A DNA stretch of 64,000 nucleotides, from assembly GCA_910588655.1 (NCBI GenBank), contig CAJUPJ010000012.1:1-64000 (forward strand). The letters are read 5' to 3'. The position numbers and the translations under genes were made by a program. This DNA is from an uncultured Lachnospiraceae bacterium. Its GTDB lineage: Bacteria > Bacillota > Clostridia > Lachnospirales > Lachnospiraceae. The notes under the pieces are model-generated. The model saw nothing but the letters and a program-made list of their open reading frames with translations, had not been told where the DNA came from and did not search any database. Below are positions 41,226 through 50,600 of the stretch, piece by piece. Numbering within the stretch: position 1 is the first letter of the stretch; every line of letters begins with the position of its first letter.

Positions 41226-43929
41226 TATTCTCATCCCTTTTCCCTGGTTGTTTTTTTCTTTTATTTTCTGATATCCATATCCATATTCCAAATAGTAGGA
41301 CGGATATAACAGAGATACAAGTTCCAGCTTTAAGTAAAGGAGTATGGTATTTTAATAAAATATTATGGCTGCCGGCATCCAGCTCTAATGCCATATACAT
41401 AAGGTTTGCTTTGTATAAATCTGCTTTTTTGCCATCTACAAAGGCTTCCCATCCGTCAGAATATGGAATTGGAAGACACAAAAGTTTTGGCTGGTTTAAA
41501 GCAATGCTTCCTGAAAAACAGTTTGTGCCAGTTTGAATATTTTCTAAAACATCTTCTTTTAATGTAGAAATTTTATTTCCATAATCTTTCATAGGTTCAC
41601 AGATAATATTAATATCATCAAAAAGATAAGTACCAGCAAAAGGGAAGGTAATTGTTATCTTCTTTAAAGCTTTTTTTGAATATCCAAGGTTTACTATATA
41701 GTCATGCCTGCCATTATAATTCCTGGACTCTTTTGTACGGTAAAATAGCTTTTTGGCAATATCTTTTGAAGATTTAATGGTTAATTTGGCATCATTTGAA
41801 GTATCTTCTAAGTCTAGCCCCTTTATAGAAAAATATGTCTCACTGTTTTTAAGCCCCTTAAATTTGATTTTTATTTCTGCCTCGTCTGATGCTGCTACAA
41901 ATGAATTATCATTAATAGTGACATCATTATTTTTACAGGTAATTTTATAATCTATTTTTTGTGATAAAGATTTAACACTGGTTTCTTGGATTTTTCCATT
42001 ATAATTTTCCAGTACAATTCCTTGTAATAAAGCATCTTGTTTATCTATTGAAGAAAGTTTTTCCCATTTTTCTTCTGGTATAAAGTTTTTATATGTATAG
42101 CCATATGGAAGTGCATACTTATTTTTGTAAACCTTATAATTTTTGTCTGAAGCATTTTTGACCATCTTATATCCATATGGAGGAGAATATTTTTTGCCAT
42201 AAGGATATGTATAATAAAGAACAGATGAAAGTGCCATTAGTGCTGTCCTGTCATCATATCCATTATAATTATAAGCGCTTGTTTCACGCATTTCTATTTT
42301 TCTGCGGAAATCTGCCATATGTGGATTTGACAGTGACCAGAAATATTGTGTGGAGGAAATTCCTGCTATTATATTGGCATTTTCAGTTAGTTCTTTTCCT
42401 GAATACCTGAAAAGCGGATTTGTATTAACAGTCTGTGCTGCATTTAATATATTCTGTGTTTCATTATGACTTAATTCCTTTATTTCACTAATCTTTTTAC
42501 ATTCTGCTGCATAACCATTTGATATATTTGACAGATAGTTGTTGCAAAAAACACTAATAACTATAAATATTATTGCAAACCTTTGCTTGTTTTTTCTGCC
42601 AGATATTTTAAGTTTGTTTTTAAATTGCACCGCAACAGGTGATACAATAATAAGAAATACACATACCAGGAATATGGAAACACATGTCATTTTTTTAGCA
42701 CGCCCTGATATTAAACATACAGCAAAACAAATAATAAAATAAAAAGCAGTGCAGGCTAAGAGTATTTTAGTTTCTTTTAGTTTAAGGTGCATAAGGTGTG
42801 GCCACATTAATGTTAAAATATATGCACAAACAAGTGCAAATGCAAAACTCCATCTGTTGCTTGCATAGGAAAATCCGTTTAAAACTTTGCCTAAAAATGG
42901 TACAAGCATAATAATGCTTCCCATAATAAAAAATGCTTTGGGAAGAAAATATTTTCTGCACCTGGAAAAAAGGATAAGTATAGCTGGAAGTACAGGAGCA
43001 GCATAGCCCATACACATCCAGTGCATACAGTCACCTGAAATAAAAAACACTGGTAATTGTGCATAGTATGAAAGATTATATACAAGTTTACATGTACTGC
43101 CTGTTGACATACGTGTATCATTTAAAAATACATAGCAGACAGGAAGGAGAATAACAGCCGCCATTAATACACCTGCAACTGATGCTGATGTTATACGCCA
43201 TAATACAGATATCCACTTCCTCCAGCCTGTTTTATATAAATTATAAAGTCTTGTTATAACATATATTACAGTTAAAAGCACTAGTATATAAAAGAAATAA
43301 AAATTACTAATTGCTGATAAAAATACAGTTATGATAAAAAGGTATGGTCTTTCCTTTTTAAGCATCTTTTCTATCCCGGTTATAAGCATGGGAAGATATA
43401 TCATAGGGTTAAAAAAATATGGATGTTTTATAACATTAATAGTAATCCAGTAGCAAAAAACATATGTAAGGCAGCCTGCCATAACAGCATAATTACTTGT
43501 TCTCCCTGTTTTAAAACAAAGAACTGAAAAGGCAATGCCTGCCAGATACATTCTTAAAATAAGTATGGCTGCATAATATACATACATAAAAGCTTCTGGC
43601 ACAAATACGGAAAACACTGTAAACGGGTCTCCAATTACATAATAATGTAATGTTGCAATTATATCATTGCCTTCACCTATATTAAAATCCCATGCTGGGA
43701 TATTTAGCTGGTGTTCACAGAAAATGCTATAAAAAATCTGTCGCAAATACCTGGAATAATAAACAAGTGCTTTATAATGCTGCATCCATCCGTCATGTTC
43801 CCATATAAATGATGTTCCTGTAAAAAAGTACCATGAAAATACAAGCATGGCAGCAAGTAAAAATAGCATTGTGTAATATTTAAAATATTGCTGCCGCTGG
43901 TTTTTAATGTTTTTACTTATGTATTTCAT
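41218..43929 (-). CDS. yfhO: YfhO-family membrane protein
   Basis: 903 residues. A multi-spanning protein (about 12-14 hydrophobic segments) with a large extracytoplasmic part near residues 500-860. Characteristic YfhO features are WEHDGWMQHYKALVYYSRYL near the start, RMYLAGIAFSVLC, and the C-terminal LPIPYSDGWEAFVDGKKADL with KYHTPLLKAG. In Bacillus and Listeria, YfhO works with a CsbB/GtrB-type enzyme to transfer a sugar from the polyprenyl carrier to lipoteichoic acid outside the membrane. Gene order here (yfhO followed by gtrB with overlap) fits that pairing. Its start overlaps the acyltransferase stop by 17 bp. Confidence 0.9.
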   Translation of the reverse strand: MKYISKNIKNQRQQYFKYYTMLFLLAAMLVFSWYFFTGTSFIWEHDGWMQHYKALVYYSRYLRQIFYSIFCEHQLNIPAWDFNIGEGNDIIATLHYYVIGDPFTVFSVFVPEAFMYVYYAAILILRMYLAGIAFSVLCFKTGRTSNYAVMAGCLTYVFCYWITINVIKHPYFFNPMIYLPMLITGIEKMLKKERPYLFIITVFLSAISNFYFFYILVLLTVIYVITRLYNLYKTGWRKWISVLWRITSASVAGVLMAAVILLPVCYVFLNDTRMSTGSTCKLVYNLSYYAQLPVFFISGDCMHWMCMGYAAPVLPAILILFSRCRKYFLPKAFFIMGSIIMLVPFLGKVLNGFSYASNRWSFAFALVCAYILTLMWPHLMHLKLKETKILLACTAFYFIICFAVCLISGRAKKMTCVSIFLVCVFLIIVSPVAVQFKNKLKISGRKNKQRFAIIFIVISVFCNNYLSNISNGYAAECKKISEIKELSHNETQNILNAAQTVNTNPLFRYSGKELTENANIIAGISSTQYFWSLSNPHMADFRRKIEMRETSAYNYNGYDDRTALMALSSVLYYTYPYGKKYSPPYGYKMVKNASDKNYKVYKNKYALPYGYTYKNFIPEEKWEKLSSIDKQDALLQGIVLENYNGKIQETSVKSLSQKIDYKITCKNNDVTINDNSFVAASDEAEIKIKFKGLKNSETYFSIKGLDLEDTSNDAKLTIKSSKDIAKKLFYRTKESRNYNGRHDYIVNLGYSKKALKKITITFPFAGTYLFDDINIICEPMKDYGNKISTLKEDVLENIQTGTNCFSGSIALNQPKLLCLPIPYSDGWEAFVDGKKADLYKANLMYMALELDAGSHNILLKYHTPLLKAGTCISVISVLLFGIWIWISENKRKKQPGKRDENNG

Positions 43930-45037
43930 ATTTATTTAATCTGCCTTTCTGTTTATATATAATATTCCATAAGAATAAAGGAACTGTTACTCCGCAAAAT
44001 GTGTAGGCTGTCCATAAAAAAGGAACTTTTTTAATAACTGGAAAAACAGCTAGAAGCAGTGGATTTCCATTACTGGCTAAAATATATATCAAGGTTACTA
44101 TTTTAAATGCCAGAAGATGTAATGCTAAAATGCTTAATGTATGCCTGCCAATAAAAACCAGAATTTTATTTTCTTTTATGTATTGGAAGGAAGCTATGGA
44201 ATACAGCATAAACCAACCGGTTGTGGATGATACTAAAAAGAATATAACATTTGTAATATTACCATATGATATATTTATTTTACCTGTTTTATTTAACAAA
44301 CACAAAAATAAAAAAGATATAACAAAAACTTTATATTTGTGTTTAAGGATTTTGCCAGAAATACCAGCTTTATTAAGAACTATCCCTAATAAAAATGCCA
44401 GAAATGATGCAAAAAAGGAATGTATTCCAAGGGGCATTTGTAATTTATAAACAGAAACTATTGTTGAGCCGGCTATACATATAATTACACTTATAAAAAA
44501 TAAAATTTTTTTAATATTAAATTTATTTGAAATATAAACAATAACCATATATGTAAATGATATCTGGAACAAAGTCCTTAAAAACCATGTTGCACCACCA
44601 AGCTGGCTGCCACCCATAAAAAACAGGTTTTTAAGTATTGCTTTACATGTTTCTGGAACAGTCCTGTATTCCTGCAAGTAATTATTTGCCTGCTTAACTA
44701 GCTTGGCAAAGTCTGGATTATCTGAATAGATTCCTGTTTTGAGTAAAAAATTATGTATAAGATTAAAAAAGGAATTACATAATACGAAAGGAAGCCATAA
44801 AGATTTTAATTTCCTGATAATAAAAGATTTACATTTATGTAAATCTGACACACGTGGATTATCCCATAATATACCTGAAGCAATGAAAAAAACTGCTATA
44901 TGGAACAAATATATCCAGTGTTTAAACGGGCCAGCGGCATGTCCCCATACCATAAATATAATGCAGCATCCTTTTATAAAATCAATAGTTGTATTTCTTG
45001 TTGTAACTTCATTGTGATAATTGTCGTTATGTAACAT
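43913..45037 (-). CDS. Membrane acyltransferase of family 3
   Basis: 374 residues. Ten or so hydrophobic segments and the family-3 start TIDFIKGCCIIFMVWGHAA (with the conserved His) followed by YLFHIAVFFIASG. Such enzymes add acetyl or similar groups to surface glycans. It is the first gene of the operon, with yfhO overlapping its end. The upstream region (45038-45133) contains a recombination site of the invertible segment. A ribosome-binding site (AAAGGA) is present, but I find no good promoter of its own in the present orientation. Confidence 0.9.
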   Translation of the reverse strand: MLHNDNYHNEVTTRNTTIDFIKGCCIIFMVWGHAAGPFKHWIYLFHIAVFFIASGILWDNPRVSDLHKCKSFIIRKLKSLWLPFVLCNSFFNLIHNFLLKTGIYSDNPDFAKLVKQANNYLQEYRTVPETCKAILKNLFFMGGSQLGGATWFLRTLFQISFTYMVIVYISNKFNIKKILFFISVIICIAGSTIVSVYKLQMPLGIHSFFASFLAFLLGIVLNKAGISGKILKHKYKVFVISFLFLCLLNKTGKINISYGNITNVIFFLVSSTTGWFMLYSIASFQYIKENKILVFIGRHTLSILALHLLAFKIVTLIYILASNGNPLLLAVFPVIKKVPFLWTAYTFCGVTVPLFLWNIIYKQKGRLNKYEIHK

Positions 45038-45110
45038 ATGGGTTTTCCTTTTTGTTTACTCTTTTTTTAGTTTGTCACTATCCATTAGTAAGCTTTTATG
45101 GCAATATTTT

Positions 45111-45133
45111 TCATAGAGTGCCCTACTCTACGA
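45111..45133 (-). repeat. Left recombination site of the invertible segment
   Basis: The arms TCATAGAGT and ACTCTACGA enclose GCCCT. In reverse complement it matches the right site at 22 of 23 positions. Confidence 0.9.
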
Positions 45134-45183
45134 AAGTTACCAGTGAATCTGGCAGTTAGTATTATACAAATCTGGATATAGTT

Positions 45184-46203
45184 TTACTTAATAACAGCAG
45201 GAAAAGAAAGTTTTTGCATATTGCTTCTTTTCAGTTCCATTGACGGATGTACATAACGGTTTAATGTAATATTTACATTAGAATGCCCAAGCAATTCACT
45301 TAAACTTTTAATGTCAAAACCTGATTCAACACAGCGTGTTGCAAACGTATGGCGTAGTGAATGGTAATTGGCATCTTTAATGGAACATGATTTAAGAATA
45401 CGTTTAAAATAATTCTGCATTGTACGTGGTTCAATAAATTTTATATTATTCCCTGTCAGGAAATATCCATGTCTGGAAAAAGGGTAGCATGAAATAATCT
45501 TTATAAGGTTTTCCTGCAATGGTATTGTCCGTATTGAACATCCACTTTTAGGTGTAGTAGTAATTACTTTAGTTTTCTGTCCTGTACTTCCAAGAACCTG
45601 TATGCGCTGCATGGTCTGGTGGATAAAAACGGATTTATCTGTAAGTGAAATATCTTCCCACTTTAAAGCACATACTTCACCTACCCTTATCCCTGTGTAC
45701 AAGCACATAAGAATACCAAGGTTTTTTAAATTCTTTAAATCTTTAAATAAATATTCACATAGACATTGTTGTTCCTGCCAGCTAAGAACCCTTAAATTCC
45801 GGACTGGCTGCCTGACTGAAACGGAATGTCCGTCACATGTAATACCATAGCCTTTATTTGCCCCGAAGCGTAAAATATTCCTTATTACCGATAGGGCATC
45901 GGCGGTTGTTTTAGGTGACAGCTTTGTGCCATTTACCCCTCCTGATATCAGCAGTTCATTACAGAATGTTTCCAGCATACAGTCTGTAATCTGGTTTACA
46001 TAAGTTTTACCAAGCCTTGAAGAAATGTAAGTGTGCCAGATATTATAATATTTTATTTTTGTGGATTCTTTTATGTGCGGGCTGGTATACTCAAACCATT
46101 CTTTAGCCATATCCTGTAATAAAACAGGGCAGTTCCTGCCTGTATCTCTATTAACTGGGTTACTAAATCTGTTTTTGTAAGAGTTTTTATTTTTTTGTGT
46201 CAT
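45184..46203 (-). CDS. Tyrosine recombinase (DNA invertase candidate)
   Basis: 339 residues from the ATG at 46203, 7 bases after GGGAGG. An ATG 15 bases upstream overlaps that site. SAM-like core-binding domain at about 25-120 (LLQDMAKEWFEYTSPHIKES), catalytic domain from about 140. Residues: Arg in YTGIRVGEVCALKW, His-x-x-Arg in YHSLRHTFATR, His in LLGHSNVNIT, Tyr in NRYVHPSM. All are intact. It is enclosed by the inverted 23-bp sites, and there is no excisionase or element cargo, so it is more likely a dedicated inversion recombinase than an element integrase. Confidence 0.9.
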   Translation of the reverse strand: MTQKNKNSYKNRFSNPVNRDTGRNCPVLLQDMAKEWFEYTSPHIKESTKIKYYNIWHTYISSRLGKTYVNQITDCMLETFCNELLISGGVNGTKLSPKTTADALSVIRNILRFGANKGYGITCDGHSVSVRQPVRNLRVLSWQEQQCLCEYLFKDLKNLKNLGILMCLYTGIRVGEVCALKWEDISLTDKSVFIHQTMQRIQVLGSTGQKTKVITTTPKSGCSIRTIPLQENLIKIISCYPFSRHGYFLTGNNIKFIEPRTMQNYFKRILKSCSIKDANYHSLRHTFATRCVESGFDIKSLSELLGHSNVNITLNRYVHPSMELKRSNMQKLSFPAVIK

Positions 46204-46242
46204 GATAATACCTCCCATATCACTAAAATGTTGATTTTATTA

Positions 46243-46271
46243 TTGACAAATACAGCAGTAGCGTATAATAT
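46243..46271 (+). promoter_or_regulatory. Outward promoter inside the invertible segment
   Basis: TTGACA at 46243-46248 with TAATAT at 46266-46271 (17 bp spacer; the overlapping TATAAT at 46264 gives 15). It reads rightwards across the right recombination site. No plus-strand gene lies downstream; the next gene is on the opposite strand. After inversion it would face the surface-glycan operon. Confidence 0.75.
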
Positions 46272-46310
46272 TAGAACATACCAGACAACTATTTTGTGTA
46301 AACATATTAA

Positions 46311-46333
46311 TCGTAGAGTAGGGCACTCTACGA
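46311..46333 (+). repeat. Right recombination site of the invertible segment
   Basis: The arms TCGTAGAGT and ACTCTACGA enclose AGGGC. The arms are perfectly inverted. It is followed by a T-run and AT-rich sequence. Confidence 0.9.
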
Positions 46334-46347
46334 TTTTTTTATAATAT

Positions 46348-46378
46348 AAAAACAGGCAGTGGGTATACCTGCCTGCAG
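46348..46378 (-). terminator. Terminator of the TIKI-type gene
   Basis: On the minus strand CAGGCAG pairs with CTGCCTG around a 9-base loop, followed by TTTTTAT. On the plus strand the same hairpin could stop transcription from the outward promoter in its present orientation. Confidence 0.8.
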
Positions 46379-46379
46379 T

Positions 46380-47167
46380 TTAGTCTATATACAACTTATT
46401 ATTTTGGAATAATTCACAATATTTCATTTGATGGTTGTAGAAGGCATTATTTTCATCTTCTGCCCAGGTTGCTTTTACATCTTCATTCAATGTATCATCT
46501 GCCTGGACTAATTTAGGAATTGTATGCCCGTAGAAAAGAACACGCTTTTCCCATACATCACATATTTGGCCTGGATATGCGAAATCTGGACTTTCCTTAC
46601 CAAAAAGAGATGATATATGGGAGATAGATTTGCTTTTGCCACCACTTTTAACCAGCCGTTTTGTTTGTGCACCAAGATGTCCAAAGCCGCAGATTACTAA
46701 AATTCTTTGATTATCATAGAGATTTAGTTTTTCAATAATGTTTTCATGTATGCAGTCATCTCTCACGCTTGTAGTCGTATTTGCCTGAAAACTGTTATCA
46801 ATTTTCCAATAGTCAATCATTTCCACGGGAATATTATTGTCCATGCAATAGCAGTATGAAATACACATATCTACCGGCCCATCCACAACACCATATTCCA
46901 TAAAACTACTTTCCCTGGCTTCAATAAATACCACATCAGGCTCTATATTTTTTATAGCGTTTATCATATCTTCAACCGTATAGTTTGCATATTTCCTGAA
47001 ATGTTTTTCATGAAATGTACCCATAAGATATACCTCTTGTCCATCAGCCATTAAAACCTTTTTGACAGTAAAATTCTTGATATTTACATACAAGATTACA
47101 GTAGTTAATATAAGCAAGGCAAGGATTACTGAAACTATAATTAGTACTTTTTTTGTTCTTTTTTCAT
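46380..47167 (-). pseudogene. TIKI/TraB-superfamily membrane-anchored protein with an N-terminal frameshift
   Basis: The longest clean frame (46380-47117) gives 245 residues with features of the TIKI/TraB/ChaN-like superfamily: LMGTFHEKHF (GTxH), PDVVFIEARES, and VICGFGHLGAQTKRL (GxxH). These are putative metal-dependent hydrolases. The natural start is the ATG at 47167, 11 bases after AAGGAG. From there the frame runs into a stop after eight codons. An extra A in the A6 or A7 tract just downstream (the A7 tract is at 47148-47154) would join it to an open frame encoding a membrane anchor (KKVLIIVSVILALLILTTVI) and the rest of the protein. It is therefore either a broken gene, a slippage-controlled gene, or a base-calling error. 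Confidence 0.7.
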
Positions 47168-47289
47168 CTATAATATTTCTCCTTAAATATATCTGTAATC
47201 ATTAATTTACCAGATTATCCAATGCCATTATCTTACCACAAACATATATACAATTCCAGTAAATCTCGTTTTTAGGATACGTCCATTTC

Positions 47290-47575
47290 ATAATTTACAG
47301 TTATCTTTTATTGGTGTGTGGATGACGGACGGTTTCTGTGCCAGAGCCAGAATATTACGTTAAAGGGGTACGCTTCCGCTACGGTGAGCCACGCAGTGGC
47401 ACATAAAGCCCATGTATTCCAAAGGAAACTGCCGTTTCCCCTGGAATAACACGGGCTTAAATGCCGGCGGGCTCAAAGTACCCCTTTAACGTAATATTAC
47501 TGGCATCATGGCACGTGAAACCTGTTACCATAAATTTGCACTAAAACCCAGAATAACAAGATAACTGTAAATTAT
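47290..47575. repeat. Foldback MITE-like element, copy 2
   Basis: 286 bp with the same 16-bp inverted termini as the copy at 36135. Much of the interior is also self-complementary: AATATTACGTTAAAGGGGTA near 47350 pairs with TACCCCTTTAACGTAATATT near 47478. A central hairpin is built from ATTCC...AAGGAAAC and GTTTCC...GGAAT (47415-47450). Long parts could fold into a single rod. No ORF. It fills the gap before the DUF5717 operon. Confidence 0.88.
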
Positions 47576-47590
47576 CCTTTTTTGTAATGC

Positions 47591-47620
47591 TTTACATGGC
47601 TATATAAAAAGTGTTATAAT
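47591..47620 (+). promoter_or_regulatory. Putative promoter of the DUF5717 operon
   Basis: TTTACA at 47591-47596 and TATAAT at 47615-47620 with an 18-bp spacer, 40 bp ahead of the start codon and 15 bp after the foldback element. Confidence 0.6.
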
Positions 47621-47659
47621 AATGAACAATAGTATCTATGGCAAGGTACGGAGGGATTT

Positions 47660-50600
47660 ATGAAAGAAAAAATAGATGAAGCAGCAAACGGAATATTTAA
47701 AAATGGCCCAGCGGAACTGATACTTACCCCGCCAAGCCTGAAACTTGAAACTGGTTCTGGTGAACCATGTGTTGGAAGTTTTGTTGCCAGTAACAGTAAG
47801 AACAGGCAAATGAAAGGGCTTGTATGTACAAGCTGCCATTATATCAGGCTGGAGCAGGCTTCTTTCCAGGGTGAAACAGCCACAATCCAGTTTTATTTTG
47901 ATGGTAAGAATTTTATGCCAGGCGAAGTTTCAAGAGGTTCAATCCTTGTTATTACAGACTGCGGGACTGCACGTGTCCAGTTTACTGTAAATGTAAATGT
48001 ACCATCCTGTACAGTTTCTTCCGGTAAAATAAAGGATTTATTCCATTTTACAAATCTGGCAAGGGAAAATAGCACAGAAGCAGTACAGCTTTTCAGAAAC
48101 AAGCATTTTGAAGAAGTATTTTTATACAGGGATAATTCCAACATTGCCCTGTACAGAGGACTTATTGCCAGTACAAGCAAAGGGCTCGCTATGGAAGAAT
48201 TTTTAATTGCAATCCATAAAAAGCTTCCTATAATGCTTACAGTAAACCAGACTTCATTTGAATATAAAAACTGCCATGAGAAGTTTACAGACGAAATTAT
48301 TATAACAAAAGATAACTGGGGATTTGGCGAATTCCATATAAATTCAGATGCGGATTTTATAATACCAGAACATAAGATTATATGGGCTGATAATTTTATA
48401 GGCAGGACATTTAAGCTGTCATTTATGGCTGACCCTTCTAAAATGTCACCAGGAAATAACTATGCCAGGATTAAGATAACATCAGTACGGCAGACTATCG
48501 AAATAGAAATAACAGCTATAAAGCCAGGGATAAAACATGAAGTTGTTATAAACCAGCTTGCTTCACAAAGGAAATATTATAATCTTACTAAATTGTATCT
48601 TGATTTTTCTATGGACAGGATAGAAACGGAGGAATATATCTCTTCTGTAGAAAAAATAATTGCAGGCACTAAAAGCATGGACTTAGATTTTGAAGCGGAA
48701 TTATACAAAATCCACCTTGGCATTATCGGCAGGCAGGAAGATACAATAGAAGACGGGCTTGAACGCCTTGCACTACATGTAAAGGAAATATATAAAAAAG
48801 ATACCAGGCTTTATTGTGCATATTTGTATTTAAAGGGGCTTTGGGCAAGTAATTCAAGTGAAAGGGACGAATGTATTAAAAAGATAAGGAGATGTTACGA
48901 AGAAAAAGAGCATAGCTGGCAGATTGTGTGGTTTCTTTTTTATCTGGATGGTGAGTATGAATTAGACAGGGTTAAACTTGAAAGCATATATGGGCATCTT
49001 GAAGCGGGCTGCCACAGCCCTGTGCTTTATCTTGAGGTTTGTAATATACTTAATGATTCGCCTGAAAAGCTTACTGAATTAAATATGGAAGTAGTTTCAT
49101 GCCTGCACTGGGGATGTGTTAATGATTACCTGGAAAAAGAACTGGTGCTGCGTTATACATATCTTGCCAGCAGGTTAAAAAGTTATTCAAAACTTATATT
49201 ATCTGATTTATGTACATTATATGAAAAGTATAATGATGATGAAATATTGATAGCAATATGCAGTACATTTATGAAAGGGCAGATGACATCTGCTGAGGCT
49301 TTCAAGTGGTATGCAATGGGCATAGATAAAAATTTAAAGCTTACTGATTTATATGAGTATTATATGTATTCACTGGATGAAGCGCAGGAAATACACCTTA
49401 AACAGTCTGTACTTTTATATTTCCTGTATGACAACCATCTTACGGCATCTAAAAAAGCAATGCTTTATGCATATATTATTAAGAATAAAGAGCAGATACC
49501 TGACACATATAATGCATATATGAATAATATAGAAGAATTTTGTTTCGCGCAGCTGCACCAGGGACGTATTAGCAAGAATCTGGCAATAATATATGAAGAG
49601 TGCATAAATGAAGATAAAATTACAGATAATGTGGCAGCAGAGCTTCCTAAAGTGATGTTCAGCCATGAAATTTTATGTAATAACCCTGATATAACAGGGA
49701 TTTATGTAAGACACCGCGAACTTAAAGAAGAAGAATTTGTACCACTTGTACATGGAAGGGCTGTTGTACATATATTTACAGAACAGTCACATGTCTTTCT
49801 TGCAGACGGGCTGGACAACCGTTATATAATGTCAATAGATTATACTGCTAATAAACTCCTATACCTTGACCATCTTGCATCAAGGTGTTTTGATAGAAAT
49901 AAAACTGATACAGGGCTTCTTCTGTACCTTTATGACAGGGCAGACCACCTGCACCAGACAGGCACATCTGCAATGGAAGTCCACAGGGCAGTTATTAATA
50001 TACAGGGGTTAAGTGAATACCAGCACAGGAAAGTATTTGTTGCCCTTGTAAAATATTACTTTGATAATTTTGAGGGACAGCTTCTTGATGAAGCCCTTGC
50101 AACAATGGACTGGGATAATGTAGGCAGTTCTGAAAGGGCACAGTTTATAGAGTATTGTGCTGTAAGACATTGTTATGACAAGGCAATGGAAGGAATATTA
50201 AAATATGGGTATGATAAAATATCTGGAAAGCGGCTTTTACAGATTTCTTCCCATACGTTTGAAAGCAGTGCAGATACTGAAAATGTTTATCTTACAAGGC
50301 TTGCATGGCATATTTTTAATACTGGCAAGTTTGATGAAAATGTGTTAAAATACCTCTGCCGTTACTTTATAGGAGGCATACATGAAGAAACAAGGGTATG
50401 GCAGGCGGCACGCGGTTTTGGAATAGAGTGTAAAGATTTTGAAGAACGCATAATTGCACAAATGGTATTTACGGAAGAAATATCACCAGAAGCATATAAT
50501 ATATTTTACAGCTATTACCAGAATGGTGATAATAAACGGCTGGTTAAGGCATTCCTTAAAATTATAGCTTATAAATACCTTATTAAAAACTGGCTTGTGC

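Larger units (their letters stand above)
45111..46333. other. Invertible DNA segment carrying its recombinase and an outward promoter
   Basis: Two 23-bp sites lie in inverted orientation: 45111-45133 and 46311-46333. Each has arms TCGTAGAGT / ACTCTACGA (one base differs in the left copy) around a 5-bp asymmetric core, AGGGC on one strand. The enclosed 1177 bp holds one tyrosine recombinase gene and, near the right site, a strong promoter pointing right. Inversion would move this promoter to about 45201-45173, pointing left into the acyltransferase-yfhO-gtrB-beta-helix operon starting at 45037. The layout matches known promoter-inversion switches; the switching itself is inferred. Confidence 0.8.

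Noticed and set aside
45184..46203. Reading the recombinase at 45184 as the integrase of a small mobile element
   Set aside because: There is no cargo or excisionase, and the sites around it are inverted, not direct. Inverted sites give inversion, not excision.
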